From Hippophae tibetana (taxonomy: Eukaryota > Streptophyta > Magnoliopsida > Rosales > Elaeagnaceae), in contig CM072801.1 in the NCBI GenBank assembly GCA_037013495.1, positions 34,460,001 through 34,524,000 of the forward strand: a stretch of 64,000 nt of DNA, given 5' to 3'. The position numbers and the translations under genes are program-made. Below the pieces are notes generated by a model. The model was not told the origin of the DNA. It searched no databases and worked only from the letters and a program-made list of their open reading frames with translations. Shown here piece by piece: positions 14,190 through 24,456 of this stretch (positions are counted from its first letter, which is position 1; the number at the start of each line of letters is the position of its first letter).

Positions 14190-15372
14190 GGATGACCCTT
14201 ATTTATACAAGATTGGTCAAGATCAAGTCATCCGGAGATGTGTACCTGAAGAAGAACATAAGAGCATTCTGACTTTTTGTCATGAACTTCATTGTGGGGG
14301 TCATTTTGGAGGAGAAAAGACAGCCCGTAAGATATTACAGTCTGGATTCTTTTGGCCCACTCTTTTTAAAGATGCTCATATGTTTTGTGCACAATGTGAT
14401 AGATGTCAAAGAACAGGAAACATAAGCAAAAGAGATGAAATGCCTTTGACATCTAATTTAGTTGTTGAACTCTTTGATGTATGAGGGATTGACTTTATGG
14501 GTCCTTTTCCCCCATCTAATGGTTTTCAATACATTTTGGTTGCTGTGGATTATGTGTCCAAGTGGGTAGAAGCTATCCCCACCAAAACCAATGATGCTAA
14601 TGTTGTTGTGAAATTCTTGAAAGATTTCATATTCAGTAGGTTCGGAACGCCTAGAGCTATAATAAGTGATGGAGGTAGCCATTTTTGTAACAAACTCTTT
14701 GATGGAGTACTAAACAAGTACAACATCACACATAAGGTAGCTACTCCATATCACCCTCAAACTTCCGGTTTAGTGGAAGTAAGTTATAGGCAAATTAAGG
14801 GAATATTGGAACGCACTGTGCGTCCCTCAAGGAAGGATTGGGCATTTAAGTTAAATGATGCCTTATGGGCATACCGCACCGCTTACAAAACACCTATTGG
14901 GATGAGCCCTTACCGGTTAATCTTTGGGAAAGCGTGCCACCTTCCAGTTGAACTTGAACACAAGGCTTATTGGGAAATTAAAGAGCTAAACATGGATTTA
15001 GATAAAGCAGGTGAAAAACGAGTACTCCAGCTTCATGAGTTGGAAGAAATTAGGAATGAAGCCTATGAGAATGCAAAATTATACAAGGAGCGTACTAAGC
15101 GCTACCATGACAAGAGGCTAGTTCCTAAAACTTTTCACCCTAAAATGAAAGTTCTTTTATTTAACTCTCGTTTGAGATTGTTTCCAGGAAAGCTGAGATC
15201 AAGATGGGATGGACCATTCAAAATAGTTCAGGTATCTGAACATGGAGTGGTAGAACTATTGGACTCCAAGACACAAAAAACGTTCAAAGTTAATGGCCAT
15301 CGTGTCAAGCCTTATGTAGAAGAACCAAACAACATTGCTGAAATGGATTGCATTTGGCTGAGTAACCCTTAG
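14190..15372 (+). pseudogene. Integrase-derived region (Ty3/gypsy, Athila lineage), broken
   Basis: This is the remains of the enzyme that inserts the element's DNA into chromosomes. The zinc-binding domain is recognisable at about 14290-14407 as H-x3-H and C-x2-C around GGHFGGEKTARK and CAQCDRCQ. The catalytic core follows, with the D of IDFMGPF near 14491, the D of ISDGGSHF near 14668 and the E of GLVEVSYRQ near 14776; the last two are 35 residues apart, the classic DDE spacing. A conserved stretch with [16 protein letters not shown] (about 14928-14975) is characteristic of Athila-type elements. A C-terminal domain with RSRWDGPF lies near 15200-15220. No other polymerase domain accompanies it, and the region is not intact. 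Treat it as a fossil; the family call is secure and function is not expected. Confidence 0.93.
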
Positions 15373-15384
15373 CACCAAAAAGAT

Positions 15385-15433
15385 ACGTCTTGCTAAGACG
15401 TTAAACTAAGCGCTGGATGGGAGGCAACCCATC
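15385..15433 (+). other. Two tandem hairpins just after the integrase region
   Basis: Hairpin one has perfect 7-bp arms ACGTCTT and AAGACGT around the loop GCT (15385-15401). Hairpin two has 6-bp arms GATGGG and CCCATC around AGGCAA (15416-15433). They start 12 bp after the integrase-derived region ends. The context AAGCGCT, then GGGAGGCAACCC, is a block I recall as widely conserved at this place in Athila-type elements. Its role is not known to me; conservation together with perfect pairing suggests an RNA structure in the genomic transcript. Confidence 0.75.
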
Positions 15434-15681
15434 ATGTTAGGTAATTTTTTGTTTTATTTACTTAATATTATTGTTTATTTTAGTTTACTTATATGTGAAT
15501 AATTTTAAAATTGTTAAAACTAAAATATTTGTTGAGATGTTAGAAGTTCACAACAATCTGTCTGTATACACTTTAATGATGAATATGATGGATGCACCTG
15601 CATTTCTTCATTACTACTTACACATTCTCAAGAAATAGGTAATCTTTCTCCTCTTTTCTCTTTATCTTTAATTTGCAGTTG

Positions 15682-15721
15682 TTACATTGAGGACAATGTA
15701 AGTTCTAGGTTGGGGGTGGTG
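15682..15721 (+). other. Hairpin plus G-tract module, internal copy
   Basis: Perfect 8-bp arms TTACATTG and CAATGTAA around the 4-base loop AGGA (15682-15701). Six bases later comes GGTTGGGGGTGGTG (15708-15721). A GAGGACAA block followed by a TTGGGGG tract is familiar downstream of integrase in Athila-type elements. It is built like the module at the right LTR edge (17252-17289), so it may be an internal polypurine-like tract. Confidence 0.7.
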
Positions 15722-17251
15722 AAAAGTTACCATGCTTAATAAAAAATAAAAAATAAAAAAAAATTCTCACAAAAATTTATCATTTCTTTAAATCAAATTT
15801 AAGTAAATAGTTAAGTCTTTGGTACTGTTAGATTAATTTTTTTGAAAACATATCATGAAATATTGTGTAATTATTTTTGATAATTAGTTAGTTTTTGTCA
15901 TAACTAGTATTTCTTGATAAAATGTGGAAATTATATTAAACCCAAAATCGGTGTTTATGAATTTTTTTAGTGGAGACTACCCTTGTGAGATATAATTTGA
16001 GCCTAAATTCTTTTATTCAGAGTGAAATATATATTTTTTCTACTCCAAACACATTTCTTATTTATTCAAAAAGTTTAGATGATCTCTATAGGTATTAGCA
16101 TTGAATGTATGATTTTTTTCTCATCTTAATAGAGTATCATATATTTTTGATTATTATTTTTGCTTAAGATTAAATGATTTGAGTTGAAATTGATAGTATA
16201 TGCTTATATCTCATTTATGCATGACTGCTACAAAAACAAAAAGACATATCTGGGGTTACCTAAACCAAGATCAAACAGAAAAGCCACAAAATTAACCACT
16301 CACCAAAATCCAAAAAAATGTACAATCTGTACATGGGTTGACTCTCTAAAAAAATACATATATTGAAAAATATCTACAAAAAAAAATAAAAAATAGAGAG
16401 ATAAAAAAATATATATAGTATCATCTACATACTATGACCCACATTGCCTACAAAGTTGTGAGTAAAGGCTAATTACAAAAGAAAGATATAGGAAGTAATT
16501 CCCTAAAAAGTCATTGCAATTTCTTCATTTGTAAAAAGCATATATCTTGAAATTCTTTCTTAATGAGTTTGATTTATGCATAAAAATAATTTTTATATAT
16601 GATATCTTTATAATTTATACATTCGATTCCTTTCATGAGATCAATGTTAAAATAACACTTTGAGCCTTTATTCTTTATACATATGCGAACATATTAGTTC
16701 ATTTCTATACATAAACTCTTTCGCATATAAATTAGTATGAGTGTTTGAACCCATAGGATTCAGTGTTTTGAGAGTATTGACTTGTGAGGAATAGAGTCGA
16801 AGCGAATTCTGATTCATGACACTGAAATTGGGTAAAATTAAATTGATACATTTTTGATATGAAATATGAAAATGATTTTCGACTAATTATTATAATAAAA
16901 TCATGATTGTTTAAAGAGATTAAAATAACTTATGCTTGAGATTTTAATTATGATCTTAAAAGAGATTAAAAAGTATGAGACATTTTTGTGATATGTTGTT
17001 TTCTTTTATCCTTAAATTAATTTTTGATTTTGTTGTAATTTTAGTTTTTGATTTGATTGTTTTTATTGTTTCTTTTGATTTCTACATTTAGTTCAATGTT
17101 TGTGGGTATCATTACTGAAAACCCTCACGAGACTCAAACTCGTCCACTAGGGCAACCTAGGGGTTTAACGGCTTGTTGCATAGGCTAAATGCAACCGTTT
17201 CAATCCACGAAAGTGATTTAGGATAGTTTAATTTTTAGTTTTTATCGCTTC

Positions 17252-17289
17252 TCTTGCTAAAGGACTAGCAAGAACCTGGTTGGGGGTTG
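17252..17289 (+). other. Hairpin plus polypurine-like tract before the right LTR
   Basis: Perfect 8-bp arms TCTTGCTA and TAGCAAGA around AAGGAC (17252-17273), then four bases, then GGTTGGGGGTTG (17278-17289) abutting the first TG of the right LTR. A G-rich tract directly before the 3' LTR is where plus-strand DNA synthesis is primed in LTR retrotransposons, so this is the expected polypurine tract, although it contains several T bases. Confidence 0.8.
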
Positions 17290-17653
17290 TGATGAGTGCT
17301 CAAAAAGCACTAAAATAACCATGATTTTATGCACATTAATTGATTAAAAATACATATATTTATATGTTTTATCATATATTTATATAAATTTGTCTTTTTC
17401 GGAATCACGGGTATTTTTATTGTTTTTCAGGTATTTTGGCTTAAAAACGCAATTTAAAGACTCAAACAGGAATACTTGAAGCAATACATCACAAATATAT
17501 TAATAAATAAGTGGGAAAAGATCAACAAACATGGAAAAATTGGACAAAATGGGTCAAAAAGGTCAAAAATGTCAAAAAGACGAAAATCGCGCCGCCGCGC
17601 CGCCCGGCCGCCGCGCCCCAGCGCCCAGCACCGCCCCAAGCAGTAGCGCGCGG

Positions 17654-17797
17654 CACTGTTCATCCGCGCGTACTGTTCATCCGCGGTACTGTGTAGACTC
17701 GGCACTGTTCATACCCGGTACTGTGTAGACTCGGCACTGTTCATACACGGTACTGTGCAGCCGCGGTACTGTTCATACCCGGTACTGTGCAGCCGCC
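17654..17797 (+). repeat. U3 tandem repeat, ~16-bp unit, nine copies
   Basis: Nine consecutive units of 15-17 bp share the core ACTGT. Two kinds interleave: ACTGTTCAT followed by CCGCGCG, CCCGG or CACGG, and TACTGTG followed by TAGACTCGG or CAGCCGC. The block is GC- and CpG-rich in an otherwise AT-rich window and ends about 100 bp before the TATA box, the usual place for LTR enhancer repeats. The left LTR sequence carries a shorter, rearranged version. Confidence 0.85.
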
Positions 17798-17898
17798 CCC
17801 TATCATGCTGACCTCATCAAATGACATCAGCAATCAATCATCCGCGTTTTTACATTTTTTTAACATTTTTTTCTCTACTTTTTCTCTCCATCCTCACC

Positions 17899-17906
17899 TA
17901 TAAATA
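17899..17906 (+). promoter_or_regulatory. TATA box of the LTR promoter
   Basis: TATAAATA in the context CACCTATAAATACCCC, followed by a C/T-rich stretch of the kind often seen at plant transcription starts. Start of transcription inferred near 17930-17940. Only the right LTR shows this part. Confidence 0.75.
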
Positions 17907-18124
17907 CCCCCCTTCCCTTCACTTCAAAACACACCTTCAAACCACACTTCTCTCTTCTTTCTTTCTCTCATTTCTTATTTTTTGAGTTTTCCTTAGTTTC
18001 TTTCTTAGTTTCTAAGTTTTTCTTAGTTTCCTTCTTAGTTTTTAGTTCAATTCTCTTAGTTTTAGTGTTCTTCTCTTTTTGAGAGGAACTTGTAATGTTT
18101 TTGTAATAATTTAGTTTTTGATTC

Positions 18125-18130
18125 AATAAA
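18125..18130 (+). terminator. Possible polyadenylation signal in the LTR
   Basis: AATAAA in TTGATTCAATAAATGGGAG, about 220 bp after the TATA box, preceded by the TG/T-rich run TTTTTGTAATAATTTAG that would suit a plant far-upstream element. Satellite monomers also contain CAATAAAT by chance, so the motif alone is weak; its position in the LTR is the argument. Confidence 0.45.
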
Positions 18131-18676
18131 TGGGAGTGCAAATTCCGCTTGGAGGTTTTCTAGCAACGGGAATAGCGTCGAAGTTCTGTAAGGATTTTAT
18201 TTTCTTTACAGTTATTTTTATGCTTTATTCTTACATGTTATATTTAATTTGTCTATGATTAAATTTAACTCTGCTAGCTGTTTATAAACATGATATAATA
18301 ATAACGTTGTTATGCTTGCAAAATATTAAATAGGTGAAAATTTCTAAAATGAATTGATTTTGTTTTTATTCAAGATTTTATATTAAGAATGTTAGAGAGA
18401 AATATATTATTTTTCATTACAAACTTAAAACTGAAAATTAGATTTTAAGGTTTAGTTATCCGGTCTAATTTAGAGTAGTGCTCTTTTATTTGTTGGTACA
18501 ATTGCCCGGTAGTTAGAGTGAAACTCTATTTCAAAAGTTTTTATAAGAATTATTATGTGAAAATGTATTGACAACATGTTTTCAATAGTGGTTTTAAAAC
18601 TTGAAAGTTAGTACTCGGATAATTAAATTCTTATGTTTAATTTGGACACCTTGAATAAAGTTTAAACTGTCTAACC

Positions 18677-18822
18677 CCACCAAAGGTGGCATTTAAATGG
18701 TTCATTTTCAATCTCTTAGAAAAAGGAATTAATTTAATTAAGCATATTAGTTATCAACCCCACCCATAGGTGTTAATTGATTTGTTTAGTTAACAAAGAA
18801 TATCTAACCCCACCAAAGGTGG
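18677..18822 (+). repeat. Three spaced ACCCCACC hairpin motifs in the LTR
   Basis: CCACC-AAA-GGTGG at 18677-18689 and again at 18810-18822, each preceded by CTAACC and followed by CATTTA or TATTTA, with a variant CACC-CATA-GGTG at 18761-18772. The copies are 84 and about 49 bp apart. Each can fold into a short GC stem in very AT-rich surroundings. They lie downstream of the inferred promoter, so they would be in the transcript. Confidence 0.65.
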
Positions 18823-19309
18823 TATTTATATAAAAAAGAGAGAATCAATAAAATATCAATTTATATCTTTAATAACCTAGATAATATGAGCAAGCATAAT
18901 TAATTTAGTTATTATATCCATAAATACTCCGCTAATATAAATGATAAAATTTGCATGAATATTTATTGAATCTGTATATATGTTTATTTTTAGATAATTA
19001 TTTATTGAATTTGTATCTATGTTTATTTTTATGTTATTAGATTATATTTAATTAATCTGTATATATGTTTATTTTATGTTATTAGATTAGGAACACAAAA
19101 ACCAAACTATCGTGACAGGATGTTTAGGATTTAATTTCGTTTTTAAAAGTTTGAATAATAAATTAAAAACCACATACATTCCTTCCTTAGATCGACCTTG
19201 GGAGTATACATATCATTTTCTTCGAAATGATTCGTGCACTTGCGAGAGTTTTATAAATATTAAAACCAAAGTATTTGCGAAGATCGGCGATGCCGGTTTT
19301 CGTTCATCA

Positions 19310-19314
19310 GTATC
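19310..19314 (+). repeat. Target-site duplication, right copy
   Basis: GTATC directly after the terminal CA of the right LTR, followed by GTACCGACAATTATAATG, the normal continuation of the interrupted monomer. Five bases is the usual duplication length for Ty3/gypsy integrases. Confidence 0.93.
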
Positions 19315-22300
19315 GTACCGACAATTATAATGTATTAAATCAAAGCTCTTAACGATTCGCAAAATTTGTTCTGGCCTCACTATAGAACCTGAATTATATA
19401 CCCAAATTCCATCATTTACATCACTAACCAAGGGTCTTAGGTTTTTCTCGCATAATTTTGTTTTACTTAGTTTCGATTTTATTCAATAGAGCTGTAAAGT
19501 AGATGTTTAAGGAGACCAAGGGTTCTTTATTTATGTTATAAATAAATCTTTATTCTTAAAAAAAAAATAGGAGAATAGAAAAAGAAAGGGGCAACTAGTC
19601 AAATTTTCAAAAACAACAAAAAATTTTATAAATTGAACTTTTAACTTTATACGACTATAACTTTTGAATGGGGTATTGTAACGACAATTATAATATATCA
19701 AATCAAAGCTCTTATCTATTCACACAATTATTTCTAGCCTCACGATGGAACCTGAATTATATACCCAATTTCCATCATTTACATCACTAACGAAGGGTTT
19801 TAGGTTTTTCTCGCAAATTTACGTTTTACAAATTTTCGGTTTAATTCAATAGAGCTGTAAAGGAGATATTTGTTCTGATCAAGGGTTCTTTATTTATGTG
19901 TTCAATAAATCTCTATTCTTTGGAAAGAAACTAGGAGAATAAAAAAAGAAAGGAGCAACTGTTGAAATTTTCAAAAAAAAAAACAAAACAATTGATAAAT
20001 CGAACTTTCAACTTTATACGACCATAACTTTTTACTGTGGTATCGTAAAGACTATTATAATATATCAAATTGAAGCCCTTATCGATTAACAAAATCTGTG
20101 TTGTCCTCACTAAGGAACCTGAATTATGTACCCAAATCCGTCATTTACATCACTTAACAAGGGTTTTAGGTTTTATTCGCAAATTTCTATTTTACAAACT
20201 TTCGATTTTATTCAATAGAGGTGTAAAGGAGATATTTAAGTCGACAAAGGGTTATTTATTTATGTGCTCAATAAATCTCTATTCTTCGAAAAAAATATGA
20301 GAATAGAAAAAGAAAGGGGAACTGTTAAAATTTTCAAAAATAACAAAACATTTGACAAATCAAACTTTCAAATTTATACGACTATAACTTTTGACAAGAG
20401 TATCGTACCGACAATTATAAAATATTAAATCAAAGCTCTTAACGATTCGCACAATTTGTTCTGGCCTAACTATAAAACCTGAATTATATACCCAAATTCC
20501 ATCATTTACATCACTAACCAAGGGTCTTAGCTTTTCTCGCAAATTTCTGTTTTACTTAGTTTCGATTTTATTCAATAGAGCTATAAGGTAGATATTTAAG
20601 GCGACCAAGGGTTCTTTATTTATGTGATCAATAAATCTTTATTCTTCAAAAAAAAAATAGGAGAATAGAAAAAGAAAGGGGCAACTAGTCAAATTTTCAA
20701 AAACCACAAAACATTTTATAAATTGAACTTTTAAATTTATACGACTATAACTTTTGAGTGAGGTATTGTAACGAAAATTATAATATATCAAATCAAAGCT
20801 CTTATCTATTCACACAATTATTTCTAGCCTCACGTTGGAAGCTGAATTATATACCCAAATTTCATCATTTACATCACTAACAAAGGGTTTTAGGTTTTTC
20901 TCGCAAATTTCCATTTTACAAATTTGCGGTTTTATCCAATAGAGCTGTAACGGAGATATTTGTTCCGATCAAGGGTTCTATATTTATGTGTTCAATAAAT
21001 CCCTATTCTTTGAACAGAAACTAGGAGAAAAGAAAAAGAAAGGAGCAACTATTGAAATTTTCAAAAAAACAAAACATTTGATAAATCGAACTTTCAACTT
21101 TATACGACCATAACTTTTGAATGTGGTATCGTAAACACTATTATAATATATCAAATTGAAGCCCTTATTGATTAACACAATCAGTGTTGGCCTCACTAAT
21201 GAACCTGAATTATGTACCCAAATCCGTCATTTACATCACTTACCAAGGGTTTTAGGTTTTATTCGCAAATTTCTATTTTACTAACTTTCGAATTAATTCA
21301 ATAGAGATGTAAAGGAGATATTTATGCCGACCAAGGGTTCTTTATTTATGTGTTCAATAAATCTATATTCTTCGAAAAAAATATGAGAATTGAAAAAAAA
21401 GGGGAACTATTAAAATTTTCAAAAATAACAAAACATTTGACAAATCGAACTTTCAAATTTATACGGCTATAACTTTTGACTGGGTATCGTACCGACAATT
21501 ATAATGTATTAAATAAAAGCTCTTAACGATTCGCACAATTTGTTCTCGCCTCACTATAGAACCTGAATTATATACCCAAATTCAATCATTTACATCACTA
21601 ACCAAGGGTCTTAGGTTTTTCTCGCAAAATTTTGTTTTACTTAGTTTCGATTTTATTCAATAGAGCTGTAAAGTAGATGTTTAAGGCAACCAAGGGTTCT
21701 TTATTTATGTGATCAATAAATCTTTATTCTTAAAAAAAATAGGAGAATAGAAAAAGAATGGGGCAACTAGTTAAATTTTCAAAAATAACAAAAAATTTGA
21801 TAAATTGAAATTTTAACTTTATACGACTATAACTTTTGAGTGGGGTATTATAAAGACAATTATAATATGTCAAATTAAAGCTCTTATCTATTCACACAAT
21901 TATTTCTAGCCTCACGTTGGAACCTAAATTACATACCCAAATTCCATAATTTACATCACTAACGAAGGGTTTTAGGTTTTTCTCGCAAATTTCCGTTTTA
22001 CAAATTTTTGGTTTTATTCACTAGAGCTATAAAGGAGATATTTGTTCCGATCAAGGGTTCTTTATTTATGTGTTCAATAAATCTCTATTCTTTGAAAAGA
22101 AACTAGGAGAATAGAAAAAAGAAAGGAGCAACTGTTGAAATTTACAAAAAAAACAAAATATTTGATAAGTCGGAATTTCAACTTTATACGACCATAAATT
22201 TTGACTGTGGTATCGTAAAGACTATTATAATATATCAAATTGAAGCCCTTATCGATTAACACAATCAGTGCTGGCCTCACTAAGGAACCTGAATTATGTA

Positions 22301-24456
22301 CCCAAATCCGTCATTTACATCACTTACCAAGGGTTTTAGGTTTTTCTCGTAAATTTCAATTTTTCTAACTCTCGATTTTATTCAATAGAGCTGTAAAGGA
22401 GATATTTATGCCGACCAAGGGTTCTTTATTAATATGTTCAATAAATCTGTATTCTTCGAAAAAAATAGGAGCCTAGAAAAAAAAAGAAATACTATTGAAA
22501 TTTTCAAAAAAAACAAAACATTTGATAAATCTAACTTTTAAATTTATACTACTATAAATTTTGACTAGGGTATCGTACAGACAAATATAATATATTAATT
22601 CAAAGCTTTTAAAGATTCACATAATTTGTTCTGGCCTCACTATAGAACCTGAATTATATACCCAAATTCTATTGTTTACATCACTAACCAAGGGTCTTAG
22701 GTTTTTCCCGCAAATTTCTGTTTTACTTAGTTTCGATTTTATTCAATAAAGCTGTAAAGTAGATATTTAAGGCGACCAAGGGTTCTTTATTTATGTGATC
22801 AATAAATCTTTATTCTTCAAAAAAAATAGGAGAATAGAAAAAGAAATGGGAAACTAGTCAAATTTTCAAAATTAACAAAAAATTTTATAAATTGAACTTT
22901 TAACTTTATACGACTATAACTTTTGAGTGGGGTATTGTAACGACAATTATAATATATCAAATCAAAGCTCTTGTCTATTCACACAATTATTTCTAGCCTC
23001 ACGTTGGAACCTGAATTATATACCCAAATTCCATCATTTACATCACTAACGAAGGGTTTTAGGTTTTTCTCGCAAATTTACGTTTTTTAAATTTTCGGTT
23101 TTATTCAATAGAGTTGTAAATGAGATATTTGTTCCGGTCAAGGGTTCTTTATTTATATTTTTAATAAATCTCTATTCTTTGGAAAGAAACTAATAGAATA
23201 GAAAAAGAAAGGAGCAACTGTTGAAATTTTCAAAAAAAAAAACAAAACTATTGATAAATCGAACTTTCAACTTTATACTACTATAACTTTTTACTGTGGT
23301 ATCATAAAGACTATTATAATATATCAAATTGAAGCCCTTATCGATTAACACAATCAGTGTTGTCCTCACTAAGGAACCTGAATAATGTACCCAAATCCGT
23401 CATTTACATCACTTAACAAGGGTTTTAGGTTTTATTCGAAAATTTCTATTTTACAAACTTTCGATTTTATGCAATAGAGGTGTAAAGGAGATATTTAAGT
23501 CGACCAAGGGTTCTTTATTTATGTGATCAATAAATCTCTATTCTTCGAAAAAAATATGAGAATAGAAAAAGAAAGGGGAATTGTTAAATTTTTTAAAAAT
23601 AACAAAACATTTGATAAATCGAACTTTCAAATTTATACTACTATAAATTTTGATTAGGGTATCGTACCGACAATTATAATATATTAATTCAAAGCCTTTA
23701 AAGATTCACACAATTTGTTCTGGCCTCACTATAGAACCTGAATTATATACCCAAATTCTATCATTTAAATCACTAACCAATGGTCTTAGGTTTTTTTTCG
23801 CAAATTTCTGTTTTACATAGTTTCGATTTTATTCAATAGAGCTGTAAAGTAGATATTTAAGGCAACCAAGGGTTCTTTATTTATGTGATCAATAAATCTT
23901 TATTCTTCAAAAAAAATAGGAGAATAGAAAAAGAAAGGGGCAACTAGTCAAATTTTCAAAAACAACAAAACAATTTATAAATTGAACTTCTAACTTTATA
24001 CGACTATAACTTTTGAGTGGGGTATTGTAACGACAATTATAATATATCAAATCAAAGCTCTTATCTATTCACACAATTATTTCTAGCCTCACGTGGGAAC
24101 CTGAATTATATACCCAAATTCCATCATTTACATCACTAACGAAGGGTTTTAGGTTTTTCTCGCAAATTTCCGTTTTCCAAATTTTCGATTTTATTCACTA
24201 CAGCAGTAAAGGAGATATTTGTTCCGATCAAGGGTTCTTTATTTATGTGTTCAATAAATCTCTATTCTTTGAAAAGAAGCTAGGAGAATAGAAAAAGAAA
24301 GGAGCAACTGTTGAAATTTTCAAAAAAAACAAAATATTTGATAAATCGGACTTTCAACTTTATACGACCATAACTTTTTACTGTGGTATCGTAAACACTA
24401 TTATAATATATCAAATTGACCCCTTATTGATTAATACAATCAGTGTTGGCCTCACT

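Larger units (their letters stand above)
15373..17251 (+). mobile_element. Post-integrase untranslated region of the element
   Basis: About 1.9 kb of very AT-rich sequence with no open frame longer than 60 codons and no recognisable protein. In Athila relatives an envelope-like frame may lie here; I see none. It holds the two post-integrase hairpins, the first hairpin plus G-tract module (15682-15721), several A/T runs (for example around 15745 and 16378) and, near its right end, GGCAACCTAGGGGTTTAACG (about 17151-17170). The composition is unlike the satellite on either side. Confidence 0.75.
13746..19309 (+). mobile_element. Athila-type Ty3/gypsy LTR retrotransposon, broken and non-autonomous
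   Basis: A 5,564-bp insertion, starting TGATGAGTGC and ending CGTTCATCA, so it has TG...CA termini. It is flanked by the 5-bp repeat GTATC. The sequence after the right LTR resumes the satellite monomer exactly where the left side stopped. Parts present: LTR sequence on the left, an integrase-derived region, conserved post-integrase hairpins, a long AT-rich untranslated region, a G-rich polypurine-like tract and a full right LTR of 2,020 bp. I see no primer-binding site, gag, protease, reverse transcriptase, RNase H or envelope-like sequence. It is a fossil with at least two or three breaks and cannot move by itself. Left and right LTR sequence differ by about three or four substitutions plus two short length differences over roughly 370 comparable bases, by hand count. 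At a commonly used plant LTR rate (1.3e-8 per site per year) that suggests some 0.3-0.5 million years. Assignment to Athila rests on the integrase sequence and the post-integrase motif GGGAGGCAACCC. Confidence 0.93.
17290..19309 (+). mobile_element. Right LTR of the Athila-type element (2,020 bp)
   Basis: Starts TGATGAGTGCTC and ends TTCATCA. Its order is an AT-rich head, a GC-rich CpG-dense stretch (about 17588-17650), a nine-unit tandem repeat (17654-17797), a TATA box (17899-17906), CT-rich leader-like sequence (about 17940-18060), an AATAAA (18125-18130), a long AT-rich part with three ACCCCACC hairpin motifs (18677-18822), and a terminal segment with GATCGACCTTGGGAGTATAC (about 19191-19210) and TTCGTGCACTTGCGAG of the kind common near the ends of plant LTRs. 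The U3/R border should be about 25-35 bp after the TATA box. Its 72-codon open frame (19112-19330) runs into satellite and is not a gene. Confidence 0.92.

Noticed and set aside
13932-14272. Overlapping plus-strand frames rich in Arg, Ala and Pro in the left LTR, with counterparts at 17454-17728
   Set aside because: They are translations of the GC-rich LTR block and its tandem repeat in several frames at once; composition explains them.
14458-14682. Minus-strand frame of 74 codons
   Set aside because: Antisense shadow of the integrase-derived region.
16184-16366. 60-codon frame in the post-integrase region, considered as an envelope-like remnant
   Set aside because: Too short, no signal peptide or membrane segment, no resemblance to envelope-like proteins, ordinary AT-rich composition.
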